Shown here: positions 45,128 to 54,622 of the stretch, piece after piece | How the letters are laid out: each line of letters opens with the position of its first letter | How positions within the stretch are numbered: the first letter of the stretch is position 1 | Source: JANQJD01 sp965601685 | GTDB taxonomy: Bacteria > Pseudomonadota > Alphaproteobacteria > Rhodospirillales > Rhodospirillaceae | Reading direction: 5' to 3' | Length of the DNA stretch: 64,000 nucleotides | Assembly: GCA_965601685.1 (NCBI GenBank) | Contig: CBFCWI010000002.1 | Location: forward strand, 62,001-126,000 | The notes under the pieces: model-generated | The model's database searches: none | What the model saw: the letters and a program-made list of their open reading frames with translations, nothing else | Told to the model about the DNA's origin: nothing | Made by a program: the position numbers and the translations under genes

Positions 45128-46894
45128 ATGATTCAGAAGCAATTGAACGGCTCACAGATTCTTCTCAAAGCACTTATGGATCAGGGTGTAGATGTTGTTT
45201 TCGGCTATCCTGGTGGCGTCGTTTTACCACTTTACGATGAATTGTTTCAGCAGAATGCGGTGCGTCATGTGCTCGTGCGTCATGAGCAAGGTGCGATTCA
45301 TGCAGCCGAAGGCTACGCTCGCTCTACGGGTAGAGTCGGCGTACTACTTGTGACATCTGGACCAGGGGCAACGAATACAGTCACAGGTCTGACAGATGCT
45401 TTGCTGGATTCGACACCCATCGTCTGCCTCACGGGACAGGTGCCGACACATCTGATCGGCAATGATGCATTCCAAGAAGCTGATATCACCGGGATAACAC
45501 GTGCATGTACGAAGCACAACTACCTTGTGAAAGACGTCAATAGATTGGCTTACACCCTACATGAAGCTTTTCACGTAGCCCGCAGCGGCAGACCGGGCCC
45601 TGTGCTGGTCGATCTACCCAAGGACGTACTGACTGCGTTCGGCTATTATCTCTCGCCTCAGGATGTACACCATAAATCCTATCATCCCCAAACTAGAGGG
45701 GATCCGTCCGCCATTGCAGAGGTCATACACCTTATGACACAGGCCCGCCGACCTTTATTTTACTGCGGTGGTGGTGTCATAAATTCAGGGCCATGTGCGG
45801 TAGAACGACTGATTCAGCTTGTTCATACCACTGGCTTTCCAGTCACGCTGACTCTCATGGGACTTGGGGCGGTACCGTCTAGTGATTGCCACTATCTGGG
45901 TATGGTTGGCATGCATGGGACCTACGAGGCGAACATGGCTATGCATGACTGTGATCTGATGCTATGCATTGGCGCACGTTTTGATGATCGTGTCACTGGT
46001 AAAGTCTCCGCCTTTTCACCAGGATCGCAGAAGGTGCATATCGATATAGATCCTTCTTCTATCAATAAGAACGTGATGGTTGATATTCCCATAGTTGGGG
46101 ATGTAGCCAACGTATTGGAGGAGATGTTGCAACAATGGCAGGGACTAGCACAAAGGCCAGATCGTGCGCTCTTGAAACCATGGTGGAAGCAAATCGCGAC
46201 ATGGCGCAGTCTCCAGTGCCTCAGATTTGAAACAACTGATCATGTCATTAAGCCGCAAAGAGTCATCCGCAGCTTGTATGAGGCTACGCGGGGACGCGAT
46301 GTTTACGTGTGTACTGAGGTAGGTCAACACCAAATGTGGGCAGCCCAACATTTCGGATTCGACAAACCGAGACACTGGATGACATCAGGTGGACTTGGTA
46401 CTATGGGATTTGGGCTTCCAGCAGCTATTGGTGTACAAGTTGCTCATCCTCAATCACTTGTGATTGATATAGCTGGTGAGGCATCTATTATGATGAATAT
46501 ACAGGAGATGGCCACTGCTCTCCAGCACCGCCTACCCGTTAAGGTATTCGTCATTAATAACCGCTACATGGGCATGGTACGGCAATGGCAAGAGCTATTG
46601 TACGGTGGGCGATACTCGGAAAGCTATTCAGCAACACTACCAGATTTCACAAAGTTAGCTGATGCCTTTGGCTGGACAGGGTTGCAGGTGGACAAAGCTC
46701 CAGCGCTAGACCAGGCTATCCGAAGCGCCCTTGACATCCCAGGACCGGTTATTGTTGATGTTGTCGTGGATCCGTCGGAAAACTGCTTTCCTATGATCCC
46801 CGCAGGAGCAGCGCACAACGAAATCCTATTGGAGCCTGCTCACGACGAAGTTGGTCGGGAGCTAGAGAGTGAGGAAGGAATGGTCCTGATTTGA
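45128..46894 (+). CDS. ilvB: Acetolactate synthase large subunit
   Basis: Catalyses the first common step of branched-chain amino acid synthesis with thiamine diphosphate, FAD and Mg. 588 residues. GYPGGVVLPLYD (about 25-36), the catalytic Glu in RHEQGAIHAAEGY (about 54), and the ThDP-binding region GEASIMMNIQEMAT...NN (about 455-480). GEAS instead of GDGS is usual in alphaproteobacteria and supports the lineage call. AGGAGC precedes the ATG. First gene of ilvB-ilvH-ilvC. Confidence 0.97.
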   Translation: MIQKQLNGSQILLKALMDQGVDVVFGYPGGVVLPLYDELFQQNAVRHVLVRHEQGAIHAAEGYARSTGRVGVLLVTSGPGATNTVTGLTDALLDSTPIVCLTGQVPTHLIGNDAFQEADITGITRACTKHNYLVKDVNRLAYTLHEAFHVARSGRPGPVLVDLPKDVLTAFGYYLSPQDVHHKSYHPQTRGDPSAIAEVIHLMTQARRPLFYCGGGVINSGPCAVERLIQLVHTTGFPVTLTLMGLGAVPSSDCHYLGMVGMHGTYEANMAMHDCDLMLCIGARFDDRVTGKVSAFSPGSQKVHIDIDPSSINKNVMVDIPIVGDVANVLEEMLQQWQGLAQRPDRALLKPWWKQIATWRSLQCLRFETTDHVIKPQRVIRSLYEATRGRDVYVCTEVGQHQMWAAQHFGFDKPRHWMTSGGLGTMGFGLPAAIGVQVAHPQSLVIDIAGEASIMMNIQEMATALQHRLPVKVFVINNRYMGMVRQWQELLYGGRYSESYSATLPDFTKLADAFGWTGLQVDKAPALDQAIRSALDIPGPVIVDVVVDPSENCFPMIPAGAAHNEILLEPAHDEVGRELESEEGMVLI

Positions 46895-46900
46895 ATCGAG

Positions 46901-47416
46901 ATGACAATGACAACAAAGCAGGAAGCACGGCACACGATTGCTGTTTTGGTAGACAATGAAGCTGGCGTGCTCGCCCGGGTGATCGGCCTGTTTTCTGGGC
47001 GCGGTTATAATATTGAAAGCCTGACTGTGGCAGAGGTGAATCCTCGTAACAAGCTGTCACGGATCACCATCGTGACCATTGGAACACCGATGATCATCGA
47101 GCAGATCAAGGCACAACTCCGCCGATTGGTTCCTGTGCGGAAAGTATCAGATTTGACTGCCGAGGGGCCCTACGTTGAACGTGAACTGGCGCTCGTGAAA
47201 CTCAAGAGCATAGGCGAAGCGCGACGCGAAGCCCTACAGATCGCTGGTATTTTTCGTGCTCGGGTTGTAGACAGCACCCATGAGTCTTTCGTATTTGAGA
47301 TTGTTGGGAATCCTGGCAAGCTGGATGCTTTCATCAATCTAATGGAGCCTGTTGGGCTCATTGACGTTTCGCGTACGGGCATAGTCGCTATTGCTCGTGG
47401 TAGTAAGCCTTTATAG
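46901..47416 (+). CDS. ilvH: Acetolactate synthase small (regulatory) subunit
   Basis: 171 residues: an N-terminal ACT domain (about 10-85; HTIAVLVDNEAGVLARVIGLFSGRGYNIESLTV) that binds valine for feedback control, and the C-terminal small-subunit domain. Starts seven bases after the ilvB stop, so translation is coupled. Length and sequence are typical for the family. Confidence 0.96.
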   Translation: MTMTTKQEARHTIAVLVDNEAGVLARVIGLFSGRGYNIESLTVAEVNPRNKLSRITIVTIGTPMIIEQIKAQLRRLVPVRKVSDLTAEGPYVERELALVKLKSIGEARREALQIAGIFRARVVDSTHESFVFEIVGNPGKLDAFINLMEPVGLIDVSRTGIVAIARGSKPL

Positions 47417-47451
47417 AGTCTGTGGGTTATTGCAAGAGGAGAGCAAGCATC

Positions 47452-48474
47452 ATGCGTATCTATTATGATAGTGATGCAGACGTCAATCTAATCAAGGGCC
47501 GAAAGGTAGCTATCATCGGCTATGGTAGTCAGGGGCGTGCCCACGCTCTTAACCTGCGGGATTCTGGTGTCAGAGACGTGGCCGTGGCGCTTCGTCCCGG
47601 CTCTGCCTCAATTGGTAATGTCCAGGCAGAGAATCTCACTCTTCTGAGCCCAGCGGACGCAGCGCATTGGGCCGATGTGCTCATGATTCTGGCGCCTGAC
47701 GAACTGCAAGCCGACCTTTACCAGCAAGATATCCAGCCCCATCTATGCAATGGTGCAGCGCTCGCTTTTGCCCATGGCCTCAATATCCATTTTAATCTGA
47801 TCGAGCCTCGCCAGGACCTAGACGTGTTTATGGTCGCACCCAAGGGGCCTGGGCATACCGTCCGTGCTGAATATTTGAAGGGAGGAGGAGTGCCATGTTT
47901 AGTGGCGGTGGCACAGAACGTCTCTGGCAATACTATGGAATTAGCTTTGTCCTATGCCTCAGCAATCGGCGGGACCCGGGCCGGGGTAATCGAAACGACC
48001 TTCCGTGAGGAATGTGAAACGGACCTATTTGGTGAGCAAGCTGTCCTGTGTGGCGGCCTAACCAACTTGATTCGTGCTGGTTTCGAGACTTTGGTTGAGG
48101 CTGGTTATGCTCCAGAGATGGCTTATTTCGAATGTGTACATGAAGTGAAACTCATTGTAGATCTTATTTATGAGGGTGGCCTAGCTAACATGCTGTATTC
48201 CGTGTCCAACACTGCGGAGTACGGCAATTACGTATCCGGCCCGCGTGCCGTACCATCTGATAAGACCAAAAAAGTGATGTGGCAGATTCTTGGAGAGATC
48301 CAATCTGGTCGCTTCGTGCATGACTGGATGACAGAATGCCGTGTTGGCCAACCGTCCTTCAAAGCTTATCGTCGCCTCTGGGCTGACCATCCCATTGAAG
48401 ACGTAGGCAAGCGTTTACGAAACATGATGCCATGGATAATGGCTAATCGCCTAGTGGACAGGAGTAAAAACTGA
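47452..48474 (+). CDS. ilvC: Ketol-acid reductoisomerase
   Basis: 340 residues from the ATG at 47452 (MRIYYDSDADVNLIKG), after AGAGGAG; ten earlier codons in frame are not family-like. NADPH-binding GYGSQGRAHALNLRDSG (about 24-40), VAPKGPGHTVR (about 130-140), and the metal-binding FREECETDLFGEQAVLCGG (about 185-203). Converts acetolactate to dihydroxyvalerate. Completes the branched-chain operon; ilvD and ilvE are not in the window. Confidence 0.97.
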   Translation: MRIYYDSDADVNLIKGRKVAIIGYGSQGRAHALNLRDSGVRDVAVALRPGSASIGNVQAENLTLLSPADAAHWADVLMILAPDELQADLYQQDIQPHLCNGAALAFAHGLNIHFNLIEPRQDLDVFMVAPKGPGHTVRAEYLKGGGVPCLVAVAQNVSGNTMELALSYASAIGGTRAGVIETTFREECETDLFGEQAVLCGGLTNLIRAGFETLVEAGYAPEMAYFECVHEVKLIVDLIYEGGLANMLYSVSNTAEYGNYVSGPRAVPSDKTKKVMWQILGEIQSGRFVHDWMTECRVGQPSFKAYRRLWADHPIEDVGKRLRNMMPWIMANRLVDRSKN

Positions 48475-48527
48475 ATCCCCTCATCCCCTCGAGCGCCTTC
48501 TCCTCCGCTGAGCGAGAGATTCTAGTC

Positions 48528-48603
48528 TGGTAGGCGATGACGGACTCGAACCGCCGACCCTCTCGGTGTAAACGAGATGCTCTGCCTACTGAGCTAATCG
48601 CCC
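48528..48603 (-). tRNA. tRNA-Val (TAC)
   Basis: Minus-strand cloverleaf of 76 nucleotides: acceptor GGGCGAT/ATCGCCT, anticodon stem CTCGT/ACCGAG region with loop TTTACAC (anticodon TAC), T-arm with GGTTCGAGTCC, encoded CCA. Lies just after the HU gene on the same strand, as in many alphaproteobacteria. Confidence 0.96.
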
Positions 48604-48638
48604 CCCTGCCAGCTGTTGGATAGCAGCCAGCCAGTCAC

Positions 48639-48911
48639 TCAGTTCATTGCCTCTTTTAATTGTTTTCCTGGTTTAAACTTGGGCATGCGTGACGCTGGAA
48701 TCGTTATTTTTTCCCCAGTACGGGGATTCCTACCCTCGCTTGCAGCGCGTTCAGTGACATTGAAAGTGCCGAAACCAACCAATCGCACTTCATTGCCCAT
48801 TTTCATGGCAGCGACAATAGCGTCAAACACAGCGTCCACGGCTTTCGATGCGTCTACCTTGGACAACCCACTACTGTTCGCCACTGTAGCAACAAGATCA
48901 TTCTTATTCAC
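48639..48911 (-). CDS. hupB: DNA-binding protein HU
   Basis: 90 residues from a GTG at 48911 (MNKNDLVATVANSSGLSK), preceded by AGAGGGGG; this start gives the exact HU length. Conserved GFGTFNVTERAASEGRNPRTGEKI covers the beta-arm that grips DNA. The frame is open 51 codons further upstream but that part is unlike HU. Follows lon, the common lon-hupB order. Confidence 0.96.
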   Translation of the reverse strand: MNKNDLVATVANSSGLSKVDASKAVDAVFDAIVAAMKMGNEVRLVGFGTFNVTERAASEGRNPRTGEKITIPASRMPKFKPGKQLKEAMN

Positions 48912-49138
48912 CTGCACCCCCTCTGCTATCAAACTCGCTTGAGGCACCCAACCAGAGACAGACGAGAATCTAGGCAGTTCAATATCCTTTTCCGACTGCC
49001 TTCTCTTCTCGCTGAAGATTGCGTCCCATACCCCAGGAAACAAGGCGTGACATAATTCAGGCAAAAAATCAACGGAACGCCACCAAAAGATGCCTCCTTG
49101 CAGCGTAAAAGAATTTTCAGCTAGAGGCGGTACGCTAC

Positions 49139-51547
49139 CTAATGAGTCACGATTAGGTTTTCCATGGCTGGATCTTTTTCACACACAGGCTGTACATCTT
49201 CCGCATCGCGTTCAACCCAATCAATAGCTACGAGAGGGGTAACAAGGGCTCTTTCTAAAACTTCATCAACTGTGGATACTACAGTAATATCCAAACCTTT
49301 TCTGACGTTTTCCGGAATTTCTGCAAGATCCTTTTCATTTTCCTTCGGAATCAGAACCATTTTGATCCCACCGCGCATAGCGGCCAACAACTTTTCCTTC
49401 AATCCTCCAATTGGCAATACACGTCCTCGCAGGGTGATTTCGCCTGTCATAGCAATATCCTTGCGCACTGGAATACCGCTTAGAGCAGAGACAATGGACG
49501 TACACATAGCCACACCAGCCGATGGCCCGTCCTTAGGCGTCGCACCCTCCGGCACATGGACATGGATATCACGCCTTTCGAACAATGTTGGCTTAATGCC
49601 AAAGCGAATGGAACGTGATCGCACATAGGAACGGGCAGCCTGGATCGATTCTTTCATGACATCCCCTAACTGACCGGTGAGCGTTGCATGCCCCTTGCCT
49701 GGCATAATGACCGCTTCAATTGACAAGAGTTCCCCTCCAACTTCGGTCCAAGCCAGTCCTGTTGTCACGCCAACTAAATTCTCCAATTCAGCCTCGCCAT
49801 ACCGGTGCTTGCGCACACCAGCATAACGATCGAGGTTTCTGCGCGTTACTATGACCCGCTTGAGACCCTTCATCAAGATTTCCTTAGTCGCTTTGCGGGT
49901 CAAATTAGCAATTTCACGCTCAAGATTGCGCACACCAGCCTCACGAGTATAATAACGACACAGGTCCCGCAAAGCGTCCTCCGTTATGTGCCACTCCCCC
50001 TTCTTGAGACCGGCAGTCTCTGTCTGTTTTGGAATTAAATGGCGAGTTGCGATCTCAATCTTCTCATTTTCTGTATAACCTGCGAGACGGATAATTTCCA
50101 TACGATCTAGTAAAGGTTGTGGCATGCGTAGGGTATTAGCTGTGGTGACGAACATCACATCAGAGAGATCGTAATCAACCTCCAAGTAATGATCATTGAA
50201 GGCAATATTCTGCTCAGGGTCCAGCACCTCTAGTAAGGCAGAGGCGGGATCGCCACGCCAGTCAGCACCTATCTTGTCCACCTCATCAAGAAGGAACAGC
50301 GGATTAGAGGTCTTCGCTTTCTTCATACCCTGAATGATCTTGCCAGGCATAGACCCAATGTAGGTTCGGCGATGCCCTCGGATTTCCGCTTCGTCTCGCA
50401 TACCGCCTAACGAAACCCGGACGAAATTGCGCCCAGTCGCCTGGGCTATAGATTTGCCAAGCGAAGTCTTACCAACTCCGGGAGGGCCAACTAGGCACAA
50501 GATAGACCCTTTGACCTTCTTTGTCCGTTGCTGTACAGCTAGGTATTCGAGAATTCGCTCCTTGACTTTCTCCAGTCCAAAATGATCTCTGTCTAGAATC
50601 TTCTTAGCCAGCTTAATATCACGTTTGACGGTGGTACGTCTCTTCCACGGGATAGATAACAACCAATCGAGATAATTGCGTACTACTGTCGCCTCAGCTG
50701 ACATTGGGCTCATATTCCTGAGTTTTTTTAATTCTGCTAAGGCTTTCTCACGTGCCTCCTTGGAGAGACGGGTCTTATTAATGCGCTCTTCGATTTCCGA
50801 TGCCTCATCGCGCCCTTCTTCGCCTTCCCCGAGTTCTTTTTGAATTGCCTTTAGCTGTTCATTTAAATAATACTCCCTCTGTGTCTTTTCCATTTGCCGC
50901 TTGACACGATTGCGGATCTTCTTTTCTACCTGCAGAACACCAATTTCTGACTCCATGAAGGAATAGATTCGCTCCAGTCGTTCGCTAACAATCTCTGTTT
51001 CCAGTAACTCCTGTTTATCAGCGACCTTCAAAGCCAAATGTGAGACCACCGTGTCAGCTAGCTTAGCTGGATCATCGACCTGGTTGACCGAAATGAGCAC
51101 CTCAGGAGGAATTTTTTTATTGAGCTTTATATACTGTTCAAACTGGGCGATGACGGACCGAGATAAAGCTTCCAATTCCTGCACATTACCAATTTGCTCT
51201 TCGACTAATTCAGCATAGGCTTCAAAGAAGGACTCATTATTAGTGAAATTAATGATACGGGCTCTCTGTCCGCCTTCTACTAGCACCTTGACAGTGCCAT
51301 CTGGCAGTTTCAGAAGCTGCAGAATACTTGAGACAGCCCCAACCCTATAGATGTCTTCTGTCACAGGATCGTCCTGTGCAGCATTACGTTGAGCAACTAG
51401 TAAAATCTGCTTGTCATTCTTCATCACGTCGTCAAGTGCGCGGACTGACCGTTCGCGGCCGACAAACAATGGCACGACCATATGTGGAAAGACGATAATA
51501 TCCCGCAGCGGCAACACGGGAAAGATGAGACCGGGTATGGTTGTCAC
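49139..51547 (-). CDS. lon: ATP-dependent protease Lon
   Basis: 802 residues from a GTG at 51547, seven bases after AGAGGT. LON N-domain (about 5-200), coiled coil, AAA+ module with GPPGVGKTS (about 350-358) and LFLLDEVDK (about 415), and a C-terminal protease domain with catalytic dyad Ser676 (PKDGPSAGVA) and Lys719 (GGLKEKLL). Degrades damaged and regulatory proteins. The ORF is open to 51634, but those 29 codons lack family sequence. Located between clpX and the HU gene. Confidence 0.97.
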   Translation of the reverse strand: MTTIPGLIFPVLPLRDIIVFPHMVVPLFVGRERSVRALDDVMKNDKQILLVAQRNAAQDDPVTEDIYRVGAVSSILQLLKLPDGTVKVLVEGGQRARIINFTNNESFFEAYAELVEEQIGNVQELEALSRSVIAQFEQYIKLNKKIPPEVLISVNQVDDPAKLADTVVSHLALKVADKQELLETEIVSERLERIYSFMESEIGVLQVEKKIRNRVKRQMEKTQREYYLNEQLKAIQKELGEGEEGRDEASEIEERINKTRLSKEAREKALAELKKLRNMSPMSAEATVVRNYLDWLLSIPWKRRTTVKRDIKLAKKILDRDHFGLEKVKERILEYLAVQQRTKKVKGSILCLVGPPGVGKTSLGKSIAQATGRNFVRVSLGGMRDEAEIRGHRRTYIGSMPGKIIQGMKKAKTSNPLFLLDEVDKIGADWRGDPASALLEVLDPEQNIAFNDHYLEVDYDLSDVMFVTTANTLRMPQPLLDRMEIIRLAGYTENEKIEIATRHLIPKQTETAGLKKGEWHITEDALRDLCRYYTREAGVRNLEREIANLTRKATKEILMKGLKRVIVTRRNLDRYAGVRKHRYGEAELENLVGVTTGLAWTEVGGELLSIEAVIMPGKGHATLTGQLGDVMKESIQAARSYVRSRSIRFGIKPTLFERRDIHVHVPEGATPKDGPSAGVAMCTSIVSALSGIPVRKDIAMTGEITLRGRVLPIGGLKEKLLAAMRGGIKMVLIPKENEKDLAEIPENVRKGLDITVVSTVDEVLERALVTPLVAIDWVERDAEDVQPVCEKDPAMENLIVTH

Positions 51548-51686
51548 TTTGGCTACCTCTTTAATTTGGGCAGGCGAACTCTCCCCTGTCCATCGGTTAC
51601 AATCGGCCACACCGTGCACCCAAGTGCCAGGCAAGCCAGTCTTGATTGCATAACCCTAACCTGTGACCGCCGCCTCATCCCGCTGC

Positions 51687-52955
51687 TCACGCACCCGAAC
51701 TGATATCCTCCCGGCGATCGGAGGAGTAGATCAACAACGGCTTAGCGCGACTCTCCACCACCTCCCTGTTGACCACCACCTCGACTGTCCCATCCATGGT
51801 TGGGAGGTCGAACATGGTTTCAAGCAGAATGCCCTCCATGATCGAGCGTAACCCTCGTGCACCAGTCTTACGATCTATTGCCTTGTGTGCAATGGCCTGC
51901 AATGCCTCCTCGTGGAATCTGAGGTGAACGTCTTCCATCTCGAACAGCCTCTGGTACTGCTTCACTAACGCATTCTTTGGAAGAGTTAAGATCTCAACCA
52001 ATGTTTCCTCATCGAGATCATCCAGAGTCGCAAGAACAGGCAGGCGCCCTACAAATTCAGGAATCAGCCCATACTTCAGTAGATCTTCTGGCTCTACCTC
52101 TCGCAGAATTTCACCAGTCTTGCGTTCATCAGGCCCACGCACGTCAGCCTTAAAGCCGATTGCAGTGCCTCGTCCCCGTTGAGCGATGATCTTCTCCAAC
52201 CCTGAAAAGGCTCCCCCACAGATGAACAAGATATTCGTGGTATCTACATGCAGAAATTCCTGCTGCGGATGTTTACGCCCACCCTGCGGCGGCACGGAGG
52301 CGACTGTTCCCTCCATGATCTTCAACAGGGCTTGTTGCACCCCTTCGCCAGAAACGTCGCGTGTAATAGACGGATTATCAGATTTACGGCTGATCTTGTC
52401 GATCTCGTCGATATAAACGATGCCCCTCTGAGCGCGCTCGACGTTATAATCTGCAGCCTGTAGTAGCTTGAGGATAATGTTCTCCACGTCTTCGCCCACG
52501 TAGCCAGCTTCTGTCAACGTAGTTGCGTCGGCCATGGTAAACGGCACATCGAGGGTGCGTGCTAGGGTTTGAGCCAGTAATGTCTTACCACATCCTGTAG
52601 GCCCAACCAGTAGAATATTCGATTTAGCGATTTCAATATCGTTGGCTTTCACCCCATGCGCCAACCGTTTGTAATGATTGTGCACAGCAACGGATAAGAC
52701 CTTTTTAGCGTGCTTCTGACCTATGACATAATCGTCAAGGACATGACATATCTCGCGAGGTGTTGGCACCCCATCACGGGATCGTACAAGATGAGTCCTG
52801 TGTTCTTCGCGTATGATATCCATGCACAGTTCAACGCATTCATCACAAATGAACACCGTCGGACCGGCTATGAGCTTGCGAACTTCGTGCTGGCTCTTGC
52901 CACAGAACGAACAGTAGAGTGTATTTCTCGAGTCGCCGCCACCAGACTGCGTCAT
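51687..52955 (-). CDS. clpX: ATP-dependent Clp protease ATP-binding subunit ClpX
   Basis: 422 residues from the ATG at 52955 (GGAGAGAC upstream). N-terminal zinc-binding domain with Cys15, Cys18, Cys37 and Cys40; Walker A GPTGCGKT at 118-125; pore loop GYVGED; Walker B IVYIDEIDK; and the IGF-type ClpP-docking region (TAIGFKADV, about 275). Unfolds substrates for ClpP. clpP, nearly always directly upstream, is absent here. The reading frame is open about 100 codons above the chosen start with no recognisable protein. Confidence 0.96.
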   Translation of the reverse strand: MTQSGGGDSRNTLYCSFCGKSQHEVRKLIAGPTVFICDECVELCMDIIREEHRTHLVRSRDGVPTPREICHVLDDYVIGQKHAKKVLSVAVHNHYKRLAHGVKANDIEIAKSNILLVGPTGCGKTLLAQTLARTLDVPFTMADATTLTEAGYVGEDVENIILKLLQAADYNVERAQRGIVYIDEIDKISRKSDNPSITRDVSGEGVQQALLKIMEGTVASVPPQGGRKHPQQEFLHVDTTNILFICGGAFSGLEKIIAQRGRGTAIGFKADVRGPDERKTGEILREVEPEDLLKYGLIPEFVGRLPVLATLDDLDEETLVEILTLPKNALVKQYQRLFEMEDVHLRFHEEALQAIAHKAIDRKTGARGLRSIMEGILLETMFDLPTMDGTVEVVVNREVVESRAKPLLIYSSDRREDISSGA

Positions 52956-53673
52956 CGTCTCTCCATCCATTGAAGCATCCACCCTAAATTCTAAATTAGG
53001 ATGCCAGCAACCTGCAATCATGTTAGCCTCTCCTGCAGGCCACAGACAACGGCAAAAAACATCCTTTCCTGGAGTGGCAGATTTGCTGCCTGCGAAGGAT
53101 TTACAGCCTCCGCTTGCGTCAGCGTTAAGACCCCTGAGCCTATCTGTTGTTTTTGTTCGCAATCTCTTTAAGAACTCAGGGATACCCATATTTTGCATGT
53201 TGTTGCTGTTGTTTCTCCCCTGGCTACGCGAATACAAATAGCTGCGGTGAGTTGGCGCTGGCAAATAGAACCAAGCTAAAGCAGCCGTGCGGGCTGTTGG
53301 TATATGTTGGCCACAGGAATCCGCTCAGGCGTTTCGGCCGCTAGCCTTGAGCCATAGCGCGTGTGTGTTCTCTGATATACTAGGAGTATGCACTCTAGCC
53401 TGAGCAACGGCTTGGTCTGGTACATCTACTTTCTCACCTACTTTTTCCGACGAGGATAACACTTTGGTGCTAACCGATGGCAGTGGCGTCATGGCCTTTG
53501 CTTCTCACACAGTTTTTGCATGATCGATTCAGAACTCATTGTATCTGATAGCCCGTCTGCAGCAGGACGCGGGGAATCTCAGATCCAGATTTGCTATAAG
53601 ATTAGCTAGCTCTAAGAGGACAGCGCATGGGGATTACCAAACTTGAGGCTTGTCAGAATCATACACCTCTTCA
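52956..53673. other. Gap upstream of clpX where clpP and tig are expected
   Basis: No clpP or tig gene. The clpX frame is open up to 53264, and another minus frame is open for about 65 codons around 53290-53490, but neither resembles ClpP (no ASMGS, no HQP motif) or trigger factor. A short inverted repeat ATACT/AGTAT lies at 53377-53389. Confidence 0.45.
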
Positions 53674-53690
53674 GTGACTCTCATAGTCAC
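53674..53690. repeat. Short inverted repeat upstream of tRNA-Ser promoter
   Basis: GTGACT and AGTCAC are separated by five bases, about 26 bases before the -35 of the tRNA-Ser promoter. Could be an operator or chance. Confidence 0.35.
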
Positions 53691-53715
53691 AAGAGTCTTG
53701 AGAACCCAGAATCTC

Positions 53716-53745
53716 TTGACAGTAATAACTCCATGACAGTATGAG
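53716..53745 (+). promoter_or_regulatory. Promoter of tRNA-Ser
   Basis: Perfect -35 TTGACA (53716-53721), 18-base spacer, -10 TATGAG (53740-53745). The expected start near 53752 is about 12 bases before the tRNA 5' end. Confidence 0.6.
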
Positions 53746-53763
53746 AGTTCCGGTTGTCTCACG

Positions 53764-53855
53764 GGAGGGATGGGTGAGTGGTTGAAACCAGCGGTTTGCT
53801 AAACCGTCGCAGATTCTAAAATCTGCCGAGGGTTCGAATCCCTCTCCCTCCGCCA
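53764..53855 (+). tRNA. tRNA-Ser (GCT)
   Basis: 92-nucleotide class II tRNA: acceptor GGAGGGA/TCCCTCC, anticodon loop TTGCTAA (anticodon GCT, reading AGC/AGU), a long variable arm (CAGATT-CTAAA-ATCTG), T-arm GAGGGTTCGAATCCCTC, discriminator G and encoded CCA. Confidence 0.97.
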
Positions 53856-54016
53856 GCGTAGCATCGCAATAACCTCATTGGCTGATCTCCTACCAACATC
53901 GCCGAACTCTAACCAGATTCTACCGCAAATCATGCAGCAATCCGCCCGGAGAGGAAACATGGGACTCATGTGAGTCTAGTGCGCTTGTACCACTATAACA
54001 TCATCTAGTGAGAAGT

Positions 54017-54038
54017 ATTACGTCCGTAATGACTTTTT
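54017..54038 (+). terminator. Terminator-like hairpin downstream of tRNA-Ser
   Basis: ATTACG/CGTAAT inverted repeat followed three bases later by five T. About 160 bases after tRNA-Ser; could end the tRNA transcript or a small RNA following it. Confidence 0.45.
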
Positions 54039-54068
54039 CCAGTAGACAATAACACATCACCGCGCTAC

Positions 54069-54114
54069 GTACCTAGTGCTAGGTACCTTTCTATCTTCTT
54101 TCCTTTTCTTTTTA
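54069..54114 (+). terminator. Intrinsic terminator-like element
   Basis: Perfect 8-base inverted repeat GTACCTAG/CTAGGTAC (54069-54086) followed by a T-rich stretch of nearly 30 bases. Second such element after tRNA-Ser, about 30 bases beyond the first. Confidence 0.55.
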
Positions 54115-54622
54115 CACGGAATCTCTTGTCTACAGCAGAAGAGAATGCGAATAACAGACAGTTGTGATTCTGCCCTATAATCATCCTATCGGGTGCCGGC
54201 TCCGAGAGCCGGTGCTGATACTACGGTTTTTCACCACTATCTTCAATCCCCTCGTTCAGGAGGCAGAACTTCGTATAGTCGCCTGCTACAGTTTGCATCT
54301 CTTGTATTGTATGCGATAGTATTCGCTCTTTATAAGATCAAATGATCTTTGATATACATGATCCAAAAGATTTGAACGAAAAGGTCTTCTACTCAAAGAC
54401 AAGCATTCACATCACGGCTGACACGAGACACTCCCTCCCCGGACTGAGATAATGATGTTGCAGGGCTCAAGAGGTCAGTTTACTGAAAGGAAGGGAAACG
54501 ACGTGTGCTGGCGACCTTGACGAAGGCGATACAACAGCCGATGAGAGAGTTCTAAAGCAGAGAGTTGGGTGTCCTATGCTCATGCTGCGTGGCTATTATG
54601 GGGGAGGAGCGCTTAGAGCGTC
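54115..54622. other. Gene-poor region with a strong GC hairpin
   Basis: No coding frame I can support between tRNA-Ser and the hopanoid gene. CCGGCTC/GAGCCGG (54196-54212, three-base loop) is a strong hairpin, with five T starting at about 54227. A structured small RNA is possible. I looked for RNase P RNA, SRP RNA and tmRNA signatures and did not find them. Confidence 0.45.

Noticed and set aside
52956..53264. 103-codon N-terminal extension of clpX
   Set aside because: ClpX homologues begin with the zinc domain; a good ribosome site precedes the ATG at 52955 and the extension has no recognisable sequence.
53856..54622. RNase P RNA, SRP RNA or tmRNA in the gene-poor stretch
   Set aside because: Hallmark sequences were not found; only generic hairpins are present.
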